From contig JAPZTS010000048.1 in the NCBI GenBank assembly GCA_027533185.1, positions 1 to 10,938 on the forward strand: a DNA stretch of 10,938 bases. The letters are read 5' to 3'. The notes under the pieces were generated by a model, which saw only the letters and a list, made by a program, of their open reading frames with translations, was not told where the DNA came from and did not search any database. The stretch's first letter is position 1; every line of letters begins with the position of its first letter. Origin of the DNA: Leptospira sp. (lineage in GTDB: Bacteria > Spirochaetota > Leptospiria > Leptospirales > Leptospiraceae). The translations under genes and the position numbers were made by a program. Below, piece by piece: positions 1 to 8,954 of the stretch.

Positions 1-664
1 CTTCAAACATTTGGCGTTTCAAATCTTCACCTAAATATTTATCAATATATATGTGAACAAGATACAGGAGAGGGGTAATCAGAATCGCGACCCCCATCTT
101 ATAAAAGAAATTCGTATTGGAGATCGCGAGCAATTTTTCCACAGGATGAAATTTCCAAAGAGCGATAAAAATCACTACATATGAGTCTATAAGTTGTGAG
201 ACGATTGTAGATCCCGTCGCCCTAAGCCAAATATGTTTCCCTTTGGTTTTTTTCCTGAGGAAATGGAATACGTGAATATCGACTAACTGTCCAATAACAT
301 AAGCAATGATAGATCCAACGATCACTCTGCCTGAGTTTGCAAATACAGTTTGGAATGACTCATCATCAATAGGAGAATCTGGGCTTGCCGGTATTTGGAT
401 ATCTAATAGTATTAAAATATAAGCAAGTGCGATCATTGCCATACCAAGAATGGTTGTCGCGCGCACTACTTTTCGGCCAAAATATTCATTTAACAAGTCG
501 GTTACGATAAAAGTAATTGGAAAAGGGATTACTCCGAGAGTCATAGTAAAACCGAAGGCAAAAAATAATTTACTCCCCGTAAGTTCTGCCATCAAAAGAA
601 ACGTTAAGAATAAACTGAGGAGTATGGAATATAAAACCACTGGTTTCTGGTTTAGGAATTTCAT
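1..664 (-). CDS. yhhQ: Queuosine precursor transporter, YhhQ/VUT family (3' end cut off by window edge)
   Basis: My reading of the minus strand from the ATG at 664-662 gives 221 uninterrupted codons and no stop before the window edge, so the C-terminus is missing. Known members are about 220-240 residues, so little is lost. The protein is very hydrophobic, with about six membrane segments (roughly residues 8-28, 36-56, 68-88, 110-130, 150-170, 188-206). It carries the family hallmark TDLLNEYFG at 55-63 and a second conserved polar stretch SQLIDSYV at 156-163. Family knowledge: these inner-membrane proteins import queuosine precursors (preQ0/preQ1) for tRNA wobble-base modification. GGGAG at 681-677 is a plausible ribosome site, 12 bases from the ATG. 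The gene is divergent from the GH18 gene. I saw no clear preQ1 riboswitch in the leader. Substrate is inferred from family only. Confidence 0.88.
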   Translation of the reverse strand, partial: MKFLNQKPVVLYSILLSLFLTFLLMAELTGSKLFFAFGFTMTLGVIPFPITFIVTDLLNEYFGRKVVRATTILGMAMIALAYILILLDIQIPASPDSPIDDESFQTVFANSGRVIVGSIIAYVIGQLVDIHVFHFLRKKTKGKHIWLRATGSTIVSQLIDSYVVIFIALWKFHPVEKLLAISNTNFFYKMGVAILITPLLYLVHIYIDKYLGEDLKRQMFE

Positions 665-809
665 AATATAGTTTTTCTCCCAACAACGGAATAATGACTC
701 GAGGGGAATAACCCCTTTAAAATCATGGATACAAAGAGAAATGAGTGAATCCCAAAGAATCTCTACTCTTTTTTTCAAAATCTTTCGATATTCAAACTAG
801 TAGCATATT
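665..809. promoter_or_regulatory. Divergent intergenic region with a short GGGG/CCCC inverted repeat
   Basis: These 145 bases separate two divergent genes and must hold both promoters, but I could not pick out convincing -35/-10 pairs. The clearest structure is an inverted repeat at 702-716 (AGGGG, five-base spacer AATAA, CCCCT), which could be an operator half-site pair or a small RNA hairpin in the transporter leader. AAAGAG (733-738) and CTCTTT (766-771), the latter running into further T's, are a second, weaker pair. Confidence 0.3.
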
Positions 810-2357
810 ATGACCGAACCAAATCCGAGCCCAAACCGTTCTAGACTCTCCCAGGGAACCAAATATACTTTGCTCTTCGCCTCTTGGGTATTTTTATCAG
901 CCCTATCCTTTTTCCTAGGGATGAACTTAATGCAGAAAGAGGGTAAGGCCCTAGTTCTCAAGGACCAAGCTCCTAAAGGCAATGTTGATTCAGGTTCTTT
1001 AGAGACCGAGGCACCAAGAAAGGAAAGCCTAATAGATTCGACAGAAGATATTTCGTCTGAAGAAAAATCAACTGAGTCTCCGGACACTCTCACCTCTCCT
1101 GAATTTGTTGCGGATGAAACTGTGAGTTTCCGAGCATCTGCATGGTCGACAGACTGGTCGGCAATGAGAAAGACTGTACACTTGTACAATGAAATCCATC
1201 CATTTATATATACTTTGAAGGGCGGACTCAGCAATAATGGCGAACTTGTGTCTAGTTGGTCCTCAACCTCTAAAAAAGAGCGAGTCGCTGAACTCAGACA
1301 ACTCAACCCTAAAGTGAAGATCATACCTACCATTTTTCGATGGGAAAACCCGAAAGAAAAGATTTCCGAAAATATTGGTATGAATGGTCGCAAAGACATC
1401 CGCGACCACCACATCCAAGTGATCGTGAATGAAGTAGAAACGTATGGATACGATGGGATCGACATTGACTATGAAGGTATGTCCTGCGATAAAAAGGAAA
1501 AGTTTGAGGAGTTCTTTGCACTGTTATCAAAGGAAATTCACAAACGGGGGAAGTTGATTTCTGTGGCCGTTCATCCGAAAACTCCATCGGAGAAAGTCAA
1601 AGAGCTGAATTGTAAAGGATTATCGAAACCGATCACCTTGGACTTCCGTGAGAATTGGAGAGGGCCTACAACACATGACTATGCTTTCCTCGCTAAACAT
1701 GCGGATCGTGTTAAAATTATGGCATATGAGTTGCATCCAAGAAAGTATCATAATCCGGGTCCAGGTCCACAAGCTCCTAATGTCTGGTTGAAGGAAATCA
1801 TAGCTTATGCAAAAAAGCGAGTTCCGACTCAGAAACTCTATATGGCCATTCCTACGTATGGCTACGATTGGGCTTTGAATTGTAAATCTTCGGCTAAAGC
1901 CGTTTACTATTCCGATGTGCTGAGAATTAAATCGGGCTCGCATAAGAACCGTCAACCGACCGATATCAACCGAATCCTTCAAGAAGAGAATAAGGTTGCA
2001 AATTGGCGAAATCTATCCAAGTTTTCGGATATCCACAAAGGTAGAGCTTATGAGGATCCAACACTTTGGTATACGAGTGGTGGTTGTGACAGAGTCGCTT
2101 TTTACATGAACAAAAAGGCCTTCGAGGAAAAGATGACCTTACTTAGAAAGTACGATCTGGGTGGATTTTCATTCTGGCAATTAGTTACAGATAACGATCC
2201 GGATATAAATGTTTTTTTAAGTCAATTGGTTCAAGGGAAATTACCTCCCGTTGAAAAAGCAAAAGAAGAAGAAATAGAAGCAAAACTTCCGTTAAATGAG
2301 TCAGAAAAAGTCATTCTAACTTCCAAGGAAACTAAGAAAAAGATTAAAAATCTCTAA
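810..2357 (+). CDS. Membrane-anchored glycoside hydrolase family 18 protein (YaaH/SleL-like)
   Basis: The 515-residue protein starts with a short basic tail and one hydrophobic segment (about 19-40) without an obvious cleavage or lipobox site, so it is probably an uncleaved anchor with the enzyme on the periplasmic side. A Ser/Glu/Asp-rich linker (about 45-105) leads to a TIM-barrel domain (about 105-475). The GH18 catalytic motif D215-G-I-D218-I-D220-Y-E222 is intact, with E222 the expected acid/base. MAYELH (304-309), IPTYGYDW (347-354) and GGFSFWQL (451-458) fit the later barrel strands. C226, C268, C358 and C426 could form disulfides outside the cytoplasm. A charged Lys/Glu tail follows. 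GH18 enzymes cleave beta-1,4 bonds next to GlcNAc; by resemblance to YaaH/SleL the target could be peptidoglycan rather than chitin, which is inference. The ATG at 810 keeps the anchor complete but has no clear ribosome site. The stop overlaps the next gene. Confidence 0.85.
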   Translation: MTEPNPSPNRSRLSQGTKYTLLFASWVFLSALSFFLGMNLMQKEGKALVLKDQAPKGNVDSGSLETEAPRKESLIDSTEDISSEEKSTESPDTLTSPEFVADETVSFRASAWSTDWSAMRKTVHLYNEIHPFIYTLKGGLSNNGELVSSWSSTSKKERVAELRQLNPKVKIIPTIFRWENPKEKISENIGMNGRKDIRDHHIQVIVNEVETYGYDGIDIDYEGMSCDKKEKFEEFFALLSKEIHKRGKLISVAVHPKTPSEKVKELNCKGLSKPITLDFRENWRGPTTHDYAFLAKHADRVKIMAYELHPRKYHNPGPGPQAPNVWLKEIIAYAKKRVPTQKLYMAIPTYGYDWALNCKSSAKAVYYSDVLRIKSGSHKNRQPTDINRILQEENKVANWRNLSKFSDIHKGRAYEDPTLWYTSGGCDRVAFYMNKKAFEEKMTLLRKYDLGGFSFWQLVTDNDPDINVFLSQLVQGKLPPVEKAKEEEIEAKLPLNESEKVILTSKETKKKIKNL

Positions 2358-3346
2358 TGGAGACACAACTCTCACCAGATCCAATTGTATTAGGCAGTAT
2401 AATCAGATCTGGTGGGATTGTTATATTTCCGACAGAAACAGTTTATGGAATCGGAGCAAGTTCTCTGCTCCCAGAATCTTGCCTCAAAATTTACGAGATC
2501 AAAAATAGACCCAGAGACAATCCTTTGATTTGCCATTTCGATTCTATTGAGAGAATCGAAGAATACTGCGACCTGAACAATTTAGGAAAAGCTCTTCTGG
2601 AAAAATTTTCACCTGGGCCACTAACATTAATTCTTCGAAAAAAAGTGAAAAATATCTTTCCATTTGAAATGCCAACACTTGCATGTCGCATCCCTAAATA
2701 TCCTAAGGTCCGGGAAATGATTGCGTCTGCGGGAGGGTTAGTGTCCGCCCCATCCGCTAATCTATCTGGTCGCCCTTCACTTACACGTTTATCTGATGTT
2801 AGGTTTTATTTTGATGGGAAAGTCGATGGAATTCTGTTAGATGAGGAACCTGAGGTTGGGATAGAGTCAACTGTATTGGATCTCACCAGTGATTCGCCAA
2901 TTTTAATGCGTCCTGGATCGATTGAAATCGAAGATTTTGTTCCATTAATATCCGTTATTGATTTTCGAAAATTAAAAAAGGGATGGGAGGGAGATGAAAA
3001 TCTTAAGAGTCCTGGGCTAAAGTATAGGCACTATAGTCCTCATGCAAGTTTGGTACTTGGTTCTGCAGATGAGATTTTGAAAAACAAAAAGGTACTCGAA
3101 TCAGAGACAATCTCTCCCAAAAGGTTTGCTTGGATTGGATTTTTTCCTCCAGACCAAAACGAGGCTGAAGGATTCATCTATTCAAAAAAAGTGTCTGATA
3201 ATAAGGAATATAGATCGGAGTTATATGCATTTTTTGAAGCCTGCGATCGACTTGGGGTTCAAACTATTTTTTGCGAGATTCCGAAACCAGGCCCAGGTTT
3301 TGAAGGCCTTTGGAATCGGATGGAGAAAGCAAAATCTAAGGAATAG
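2357..3346 (+). CDS. sua5: L-threonylcarbamoyladenylate synthase, Sua5/YrdC/YwlC type
   Basis: The 329-residue length fits the two-domain Sua5 form rather than the short TsaC/YrdC form (about 190). The YrdC domain (about 10-205) has the family signatures PTETVYGIG at 25-33, KNRPRDNPL at 49-57 (substrate-binding Lys/Arg), SAPSANLSGRPS and the ESTVLDL...LMRPGSI block. The linker SPGLKYRHYSPHA (from residue 218) and a C-terminal Sua5 domain follow. Known reaction: threonine, bicarbonate and ATP give threonylcarbamoyl-AMP, the precursor for t6A37 in ANN-decoding tRNAs; it acts in the cytoplasm and is usually essential. Its ATG shares the A of the upstream TAA (TAATG at 2355-2359) and there is no strong ribosome site of its own, so translation is probably coupled to the GH18 gene. 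It ends 32 bases from the convergent sppA. Confidence 0.94.
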   Translation: METQLSPDPIVLGSIIRSGGIVIFPTETVYGIGASSLLPESCLKIYEIKNRPRDNPLICHFDSIERIEEYCDLNNLGKALLEKFSPGPLTLILRKKVKNIFPFEMPTLACRIPKYPKVREMIASAGGLVSAPSANLSGRPSLTRLSDVRFYFDGKVDGILLDEEPEVGIESTVLDLTSDSPILMRPGSIEIEDFVPLISVIDFRKLKKGWEGDENLKSPGLKYRHYSPHASLVLGSADEILKNKKVLESETISPKRFAWIGFFPPDQNEAEGFIYSKKVSDNKEYRSELYAFFEACDRLGVQTIFCEIPKPGPGFEGLWNRMEKAKSKE

Positions 3347-3378
3347 TATTTCTGTTTTTAATTTTTTAAACCGACAGG

Positions 3379-5013
3379 TTATCTTCGATTTGAAAATCGA
3401 ATTGTGAATGGCGTCAAATAAGATATTTCGTTTAACAAGGATAAGTTATCGAATTGTTCGGTGAGACTTCCCATAATTGGAATTTTATTTTTAAATTGAT
3501 ACGCAGGCAATTCATAAGAGATGTTAATATCCTTCAATGCCAATTCCTGTTTTATATGTTGGATTGAATCCAAAAGACCACCAATTTTATCTACAATCCG
3601 ATTTTCCGTCTTGGGAAGATAAACTCTTCCTTTTCCCAATTCATTTAAGGACTCCAGTGGAATCTGCCTTCCATCACTGACTCTTTGGTAGAATAAACCT
3701 TCGACCCGTAGAATTTCTTTTTGCAAATAACTTCGACTCTCTTTGGAAAGAGGAACAAATTCAGATTGAATTTCCCGAAGTGGATAAAAACCAATCGCCT
3801 CTTTATTCAATTTTAATTTTTTATATAGTTTTTGTAGGTTGGCTCGAATCATAACTGCGCCTATACTTCCTGTCACGGTAACCGGGTTTGCAGTGATAAA
3901 ACTGGTTCCTTGAGCAATATAATAGCCTCCGGAAGCAACAGTATCCTTAAAGTAAGCAGTGATAGGTTTCTTCTCTCGAAATGTTGAGATAGCCTGATAG
4001 ATTTGTTCTGAATGGAAAGCTGATCCACCAGGCGAGGAAATTTCTAAGATAACTGCCTTTACGTTTTTGTTTTCTAAAAGAGACTCAAGGGTGGCAATTA
4101 CGGAGTAAGATTCAATTTTTCCTGAATCCCGTGTCTTTTGAGAATAATCTCCACCAGAAATCGGACCGCTTAAGGGAAGTATTACGATCTCAGATTTTTT
4201 TCTAGGGAAGATTTTGAATTCTTTAATATACGAATAGGTTTCTAAAAAGGAATCTTTAAAAAATTTGGATTCATCATTACTCCATTCTTTTTTAGTTTCA
4301 ATCTTATCAATGAAACCCATGGATTTTAGCGATTCAGAAGTATGAATTGGAGTAAAGAAATGATACTTCTTGATTTTTCCATTTTTTGTTAGAATTTCCA
4401 GGAGATAGTTTTGTAAATTTTCAACTAGCTCGGAAATATTCTTTTTTGCTTCTTTTGAAAAATTTGATCGAGTAAAACTTTCAGCAAATGATTTGTATGG
4501 GCCAGAAGCAAAGGCTTCCACACTTACACCCCAAAATTTTAGGAAATCACCGTAAAACATAGGTTCTACACTGGGTAACATCAGATTAAACTCAGAATGG
4601 AGTCCCAAAGTTGATTGATTTGCTACACTTAAGAGAAGTAAGGTGCCTGTACCACCTTCATTTGCAAACATATGTATTGTTTTGCCAGTATTTTTAATTT
4701 TTTCAAGTAAGTGGTAAACTTCTACATATTCTGAAACTGTCCAGTTGAGAGGAGGTAAATAAATCCAGATTTCTTTAACTTTGTGATTTTTCTCTAAAAG
4801 ATATAACTTGTATAAAAATTCTAACCTAGTAGGATGTTCGGATTTTCCCTGCAATTTTTTGATTAAAAAAGACTTATGGGAAGTTTCAAATTCGCTTGGG
4901 AATTCCATTCGAAATTTGAAGGATTTTCTTTGGAGAAAGTTAGTTAGACGTAAGAAAAGATAAAAGCAGATTCGAAATGGGAAAAAAAGAACAATAAATA
5001 GGATTCGCAACAA
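3379..5013 (-). CDS. sppA: Signal peptide peptidase SppA, long two-domain form
   Basis: The 544-residue protein has an N-terminal hydrophobic anchor (about 3-25) and two tandem S49 (ClpP-like) domains. The catalytic lysine is in GPYKSFAESF (K174), matching the GxYKS-A-EPF element of E. coli SppA. The nucleophile serine is in TVASGGYYIA (S361), followed by TGSIGAVM (381-388). Both halves of the Ser-Lys dyad are therefore present and the enzyme should be active. SPGGSA (327-332) is the oxyanion-region glycine motif. Family role: a membrane-bound tetramer facing the periplasm degrades cleaved signal peptides. E. coli SppA is about 618 residues, so this one is somewhat short, mostly in the first domain. 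The start is TTG: AGGAG lies 10 bases upstream, and the nearby upstream ATG (5036-5034) is out of frame. The gene is convergent with the Sua5 gene and divergent from uvrA. Confidence 0.93.
   Translation of the reverse strand: MLRILFIVLFFPFRICFYLFLRLTNFLQRKSFKFRMEFPSEFETSHKSFLIKKLQGKSEHPTRLEFLYKLYLLEKNHKVKEIWIYLPPLNWTVSEYVEVYHLLEKIKNTGKTIHMFANEGGTGTLLLLSVANQSTLGLHSEFNLMLPSVEPMFYGDFLKFWGVSVEAFASGPYKSFAESFTRSNFSKEAKKNISELVENLQNYLLEILTKNGKIKKYHFFTPIHTSESLKSMGFIDKIETKKEWSNDESKFFKDSFLETYSYIKEFKIFPRKKSEIVILPLSGPISGGDYSQKTRDSGKIESYSVIATLESLLENKNVKAVILEISSPGGSAFHSEQIYQAISTFREKKPITAYFKDTVASGGYYIAQGTSFITANPVTVTGSIGAVMIRANLQKLYKKLKLNKEAIGFYPLREIQSEFVPLSKESRSYLQKEILRVEGLFYQRVSDGRQIPLESLNELGKGRVYLPKTENRIVDKIGGLLDSIQHIKQELALKDINISYELPAYQFKNKIPIMGSLTEQFDNLSLLNEISYLTPFTIRFSNRR
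3384..3401. other. Hairpin at the convergent gene ends (weak terminator candidate)
   Basis: TTCGATTT and AAATCGAA form a perfect 8-bp stem around a two-base centre (GA). It lies in the last codons of sppA, between the convergent stops of the Sua5 gene and sppA. No clean T-run follows on either strand, so it is only a weak candidate for bidirectional termination. It may equally be chance in AT-rich coding sequence. Confidence 0.22.
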
Positions 5014-5083
5014 TTTGGTTTTACTCCTAAATCCATTTCTTTAAGTTCTTTCCAGAATGAAAGTGGAAAACAAACTTTGATAT
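5014..5083. promoter_or_regulatory. Divergent sppA/uvrA intergenic region
   Basis: Seventy AT-rich bases carry the promoters of both genes. I see no LexA-like palindrome (no TTTG-N5-CAAA). The only symmetry is CTTTC (5048-5052) and GAAAG (5059-5063) six bases apart, too weak to name. There is thus no visible sign that uvrA is under SOS control here, although a promoter further upstream cannot be excluded. Confidence 0.35.
5024..5028 (-). promoter_or_regulatory. Ribosome binding site AGGAG that fixes the TTG start of sppA
   Basis: Read on the minus strand, AGGAG is followed by a 10-base spacer and then TTG (5013-5011). A second TTG directly follows but would be 13 bases away. The ATG just upstream of AGGAG is in another frame. 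The site therefore selects the unusual TTG start. Confidence 0.65.
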
Positions 5084-7975
5084 GTGGAATCTTTTATACG
5101 CATCCGGGGTGCCCGCGAGCACAATTTAAAAAATGTAAGTTTAGACATCCCTCGTGACAAACTCGTAGTAGTTACCGGTTTATCTGGATCCGGTAAGTCT
5201 TCACTTGCTTTCGATACAATTTATGCAGAGGGACAAAGACGTTATGTTGAGTCTTTATCAAGTTATGCTAGGCAATTTTTAGGTCAGATGGAAAAACCTG
5301 AAGTTGATTTGATAGAAGGACTTAGCCCTGCCATAAGTATCGAGCAAAAAACAACACATCGTAATCCAAGATCCACAGTTGGTACGGTAACCGAAATTTA
5401 CGATTATCTCAGACTACTTTATGCCCGTGTCGGTACTCCTCACTGTCCAAAATGTGGAACAGAAATCACGAGTCTCTCCGTTGACCAAATTACAGAAAGA
5501 ATCAATTTGTTTCCCGAGGGGACAAAACTACAGATCCTTGCGCCTGTGATACAAGGAAAAAAAGGAGAGCATAAAGATGTTTTAGAGAAATATAAGAAGG
5601 AAGGCTTCAATCGGGTTAGAGTTAATGGCGAAATTTACTCTCTAGAGGAAGAAATTCCTTTGAAAAAGAATTATAAAGCTAACATCGAAATTGTGGTCGA
5701 TCGAATTGTGAAAAAAGAGGGAATCATGTCTCGTTTGACGGATTCCGTTGAGACCGCGCTAAAGACTTCTGAAGGTATACTCATAGTTGAAGATGGACAA
5801 AAAGATCATTTGTTTTCACAAAAACTTTCTTGTCCAAACTGTGATGATGTAAGTATTCCAGAATTGAGCCCAAGACTCTTTTCATTCAATTCACCTTTTG
5901 GTGCATGTCCACAGTGTGATGGGCTTGGTTCTTTACTTGAATTTGATGAGGCATTACTGGTAACCAACCCAGATAGTAGTTTAGCGGATGGATGTATAGA
6001 AGCATGGGGTGGTAGCAAATCCAATTCTTATTGGTATATGGCTACAATTCAGGCGCTTTCTAAAAAGTTAAAATTCAATTTAAATACAGCATGGAAAGAC
6101 CTTACAGATAAGGTTAGGAAGACAATCCTATATGGTGATGATTCCATTCATATCGACTACGACTTTAGAGGTGCTAATTCACACTATGAATTTTCCAGAA
6201 ATTATGAGGGTGTTATTCCTAATCTAAAAAGAAGATATAAGGAAACAAAATCTGATAGCATGCGTCAATGGTTTGAATCCTTTATGACAAATCATGAATG
6301 CGATCTTTGCCACGGAAAGCGATTGCGGCCGGAAGCATTAGCCGTTAAAGTACAAGGTATTGGAATTCATGAATATACTGGATTTTCGATCGAGAAATGT
6401 CTTTCATTCACAAAAGATTCTAAATTTAAAGGAGCCGATGACTTAATCAGCAAACCGATTTTAAAAGAAATTCTTCAAAGACTTCATTTTTTAAATGACG
6501 TTGGTGTAGGATACTTAAACCTTTCTAGGTCGGCTGGTACACTATCGGGTGGTGAGATGCAAAGGATAAGACTCGCAACTCAGATAGGCTCTAGATTGAT
6601 GGGCGTTTTATATATTTTGGATGAGCCTTCTATCGGGTTACACCAGAGAGATAATACTAAGCTCGTACAGACATTAAAGGGACTTCGTAATTTAGGAAAT
6701 ACTGTCCTCGTTGTAGAACATGATAAAGAGACGATGGAAGAAGCAGATTATATTATAGATATGGGACCTGGAGCAGGAGTTCATGGTGGACAAATTGTTT
6801 CTTTCGGAACACCAGATGAGTTAAAATCAGATCCTAAATCTATCACTGGAAAGTATCTGAGTGGTGAAAAGAGAATTTCAATGCCTAAGAACCGGCGTCA
6901 AGGGAACGGTAAATTCTTAAAAATAGTGGGAGCTTCCCATAATAATCTAAAAAATATAGATGTATCCATTCCGTTAGGAACTCTAACAGTGGTTACAGGT
7001 GTTTCGGGTTCCGGAAAGTCCACACTTATAAACGAGATACTCTATAAGGAACTCGCAAGTTCCGTAATGGGAATGAAACTTGTTCCAGGTAAACACAAAA
7101 AAATTCTTGGTAAGGAAGAGATCGACAAAATAATAAATATTGATCAATCACCAATTGGCCGTACTCCAAGATCAAATCCGGCGACGTACACAGGTCTGTT
7201 TACCTTTGTTCGTGAGCTATTTAGCGGATTGGAAGATGCAAAAGTCAGAGGATATGGACCTGGTAGGTTTAGTTTTAATGTTGCGGGCGGGCGATGCGAA
7301 AAATGTGAAGGCGATGGAATTTTAAAAATCGAAATGCATTTTTTGCCAGATATTTATGTGGAATGCGAAGTTTGCAAAGGAAAACGTTACAATCGTGAGA
7401 CTCTAGAAGTTAAATATAAAGGGAAACATATTTCTGATGTTTTGGATATGACTGTCGAAGATGGTCTTAACTTCTTCGAAAATATCCCTTCACTGAAACG
7501 TAAGCTCGAAACATTAATGGATGTTGGTCTAGGATATATTAAGTTGGGTCAAGCAGCAACGACGTTCTCAGGTGGAGAAGCTCAAAGGATAAAACTTTCC
7601 ACAGAACTTTCTAAAAGGCCTACAGGAAAAACCTTATATATTCTAGATGAACCAACAACTGGACTTCACTTCGAAGATATTGAGAAACTTCTTTCCGTAT
7701 TGCAAGTATTAGTGGATAAGGGAAATTCGATGGTGATCATTGAACACAATCTTGATGTTATCAAGGCAGCTGATTATATAATTGATATCGGACCTGAAGG
7801 TGGGGAAGGGGGTGGAAACGTGATAGCTACAGGAACTCCAGAAGGAGTTTCCTCTGTAAAAGAATCCTTTACTGGATTGTACCTCAAGAAGGTTTTAGAA
7901 GAAGAAAGCCAGATATTTAAATCTTCTGAACATGTGAAAAAAAATGCGAGTCGTTCTAAATCAAAAAAGAAATAA
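5084..7975 (+). CDS. uvrA: Excinuclease ABC subunit A
   Basis: The 963-residue protein is a complete UvrA (E. coli 940) with two ABC ATPase halves. First half: Walker A GLSGSGKS (32-39), signature LSGGEMQ (from 487), Walker [13 protein letters not shown]. Second half: Walker A GVSGSGKS (639-646), signature FSGGEAQ (from 828), Walker [13 protein letters not shown]. Zinc-type cysteine pairs are visible at 121/124, at 250/253 with 275/278, and at 738/741 with 761/764; the last is the DNA-contacting zinc finger. A basic Lys/Ser tail ends the protein. Known role: the UvrA dimer finds bulky DNA lesions and loads UvrB for nucleotide excision repair. The start is GTG at 5084, directly preceded by an in-frame TGA (5078-5080), so no longer start exists; the ribosome site is weak. 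The ACAD-like gene follows after 6 bases in the same frame. Confidence 0.97.
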   Translation: MESFIRIRGAREHNLKNVSLDIPRDKLVVVTGLSGSGKSSLAFDTIYAEGQRRYVESLSSYARQFLGQMEKPEVDLIEGLSPAISIEQKTTHRNPRSTVGTVTEIYDYLRLLYARVGTPHCPKCGTEITSLSVDQITERINLFPEGTKLQILAPVIQGKKGEHKDVLEKYKKEGFNRVRVNGEIYSLEEEIPLKKNYKANIEIVVDRIVKKEGIMSRLTDSVETALKTSEGILIVEDGQKDHLFSQKLSCPNCDDVSIPELSPRLFSFNSPFGACPQCDGLGSLLEFDEALLVTNPDSSLADGCIEAWGGSKSNSYWYMATIQALSKKLKFNLNTAWKDLTDKVRKTILYGDDSIHIDYDFRGANSHYEFSRNYEGVIPNLKRRYKETKSDSMRQWFESFMTNHECDLCHGKRLRPEALAVKVQGIGIHEYTGFSIEKCLSFTKDSKFKGADDLISKPILKEILQRLHFLNDVGVGYLNLSRSAGTLSGGEMQRIRLATQIGSRLMGVLYILDEPSIGLHQRDNTKLVQTLKGLRNLGNTVLVVEHDKETMEEADYIIDMGPGAGVHGGQIVSFGTPDELKSDPKSITGKYLSGEKRISMPKNRRQGNGKFLKIVGASHNNLKNIDVSIPLGTLTVVTGVSGSGKSTLINEILYKELASSVMGMKLVPGKHKKILGKEEIDKIINIDQSPIGRTPRSNPATYTGLFTFVRELFSGLEDAKVRGYGPGRFSFNVAGGRCEKCEGDGILKIEMHFLPDIYVECEVCKGKRYNRETLEVKYKGKHISDVLDMTVEDGLNFFENIPSLKRKLETLMDVGLGYIKLGQAATTFSGGEAQRIKLSTELSKRPTGKTLYILDEPTTGLHFEDIEKLLSVLQVLVDKGNSMVIIEHNLDVIKAADYIIDIGPEGGEGGGNVIATGTPEGVSSVKESFTGLYLKKVLEEESQIFKSSEHVKKNASRSKSKKK

Positions 7976-7981
7976 GAATTA

Positions 7982-8881
7982 GTGGAATCTCTCTACCGTT
8001 CACGAAAAACAGAGTTAATAACAAAAGGGTTGTATGATTATCTTGCAGGTAGAGATAACTACGGACAATTTCAGATAAAGTTATTTGAGCTAGCAGCTTC
8101 GGATATTTCAATCGATTTGGCAGTTGCTTGTATGGTAGAAATGAATGTCTCCGGAACTATTCTTAGTAAGGCAGATTTAGAAATGAAGTCCCGTTCTTTA
8201 GAACTCCTGACGGGAATTCCAATCCATATATTTGCCACTGGAATTAGCGAACCTGCTTGGGGGGGATCACTAAAAAAAATCTCTTCTCATGTTAAGGATA
8301 GCTATCTATTTGGTACTAAGTCTTTTATCACAAATGGAGATATAGCAGATACAATCCTATGGGTAACCAAAAATGAAAACTGCTTTCCAGTATATAAGGT
8401 TGATTCAAATTTAATCGCGCATTACGGAAAGATAGAGGCAATTACAACAAACTTTTCGACTGGCGTACGACATGTCCGAGTAAAACTTGATGGATATCCG
8501 ATAACTTCTCAAGATTTAATACTGGCCAATTATGGAAATCTTAGTATAGAGATTCGACTAAAAGAACTCTATTCACTTTGCACTATTTTACTTGCTTTTA
8601 CGAGTCATCTCAAAGATCGAAGCATTACTATTGAATCGGAGTGGAAGGAACTTTTCAATTTTTGGAAACAATCAAATGATACGCTTGAATCAAATTCTGT
8701 TAATGATACTCTCAAAAAAATCTTCCCGTTTCCAGTCAAAGGATTACTAAATGCGATAGCCGATTTTAATGGTTTGAAATCGATCACAGAGTTGAAAACG
8801 GTAGATCCGGACTTTCAACTTTTTATTTGGGAAGATACACTAACTAAATACTTAAAACGAATAAAGTTTTCTTCACTTTAA
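7982..8881 (+). CDS. Short, divergent acyl-CoA-dehydrogenase-like protein
   Basis: The 299-residue protein resembles the middle of acyl-CoA dehydrogenases. ATGISEPAWGGS (85-96) matches the flavin/substrate loop usually written TEPGAGSD. GTKSFITNGDIADTILWV (111-128) matches the G-K-x-F-ITNG-x-AD strand of the beta domain. Residues 36-60 look like an abbreviated N-terminal helical domain. Normal family members are about 380 residues. Here the N-terminal helices and the C-terminal helical domain are shortened or unrecognisable, and I cannot place the catalytic glutamate. It may be a non-catalytic or much altered flavoprotein; function unknown. The start is GTG at 7982 with poor ribosome-site match (AAGAA region), so reinitiation after uvrA is likely. 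Only two codons, GAA TTA, separate it in frame from the uvrA TAA. The IS lies 22 bases downstream. Confidence 0.7.
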   Translation: MESLYRSRKTELITKGLYDYLAGRDNYGQFQIKLFELAASDISIDLAVACMVEMNVSGTILSKADLEMKSRSLELLTGIPIHIFATGISEPAWGGSLKKISSHVKDSYLFGTKSFITNGDIADTILWVTKNENCFPVYKVDSNLIAHYGKIEAITTNFSTGVRHVRVKLDGYPITSQDLILANYGNLSIEIRLKELYSLCTILLAFTSHLKDRSITIESEWKELFNFWKQSNDTLESNSVNDTLKKIFPFPVKGLLNAIADFNGLKSITELKTVDPDFQLFIWEDTLTKYLKRIKFSSL

Positions 8882-8903
8882 TTCTCGCTCTGATTTCTTG
8901 GTA

Positions 8904-8954
8904 TGACTTCAAGAGATAGGTAACGGTTATGTGGCAGTAGAAGGGTAACACTTT
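8904..8954 (+). repeat. Left terminal inverted repeat of the IS (bipartite)
   Basis: Two GGTAAC cores at 8919-8924 and 8944-8949, 25 bases apart, lie in about 51 bases that match the right end at roughly two thirds of positions. The inner copy GGGTAACACTTTT (8943-8955) is the best conserved part. The repeat overlaps the transposase 3' end, including its stop codon. Confidence 0.6.

Noticed and set aside
450..671. Plus-strand open frame of 73 residues
   Set aside because: It lies antisense within the clearly conserved queuosine-precursor transporter and resembles nothing itself.
665..760. preQ1 riboswitch in the leader of the queuosine transporter
   Set aside because: I found no match to the preQ1-I core (short C-rich loop plus A-rich tail in the right order). 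Only a simple GGGG/CCCC repeat is present.
797..1982. Minus-strand open frames of 222, 86 and 120 residues
   Set aside because: All are antisense to the GH18 gene, whose catalytic motif and fold signatures are on the plus strand. They show no domain or sensible composition.
5014..5083. SOS (LexA) operator in front of uvrA
   Set aside because: No TTTG-N5-CAAA or other convincing LexA palindrome is present. The CTTTC/GAAAG pair is too short.
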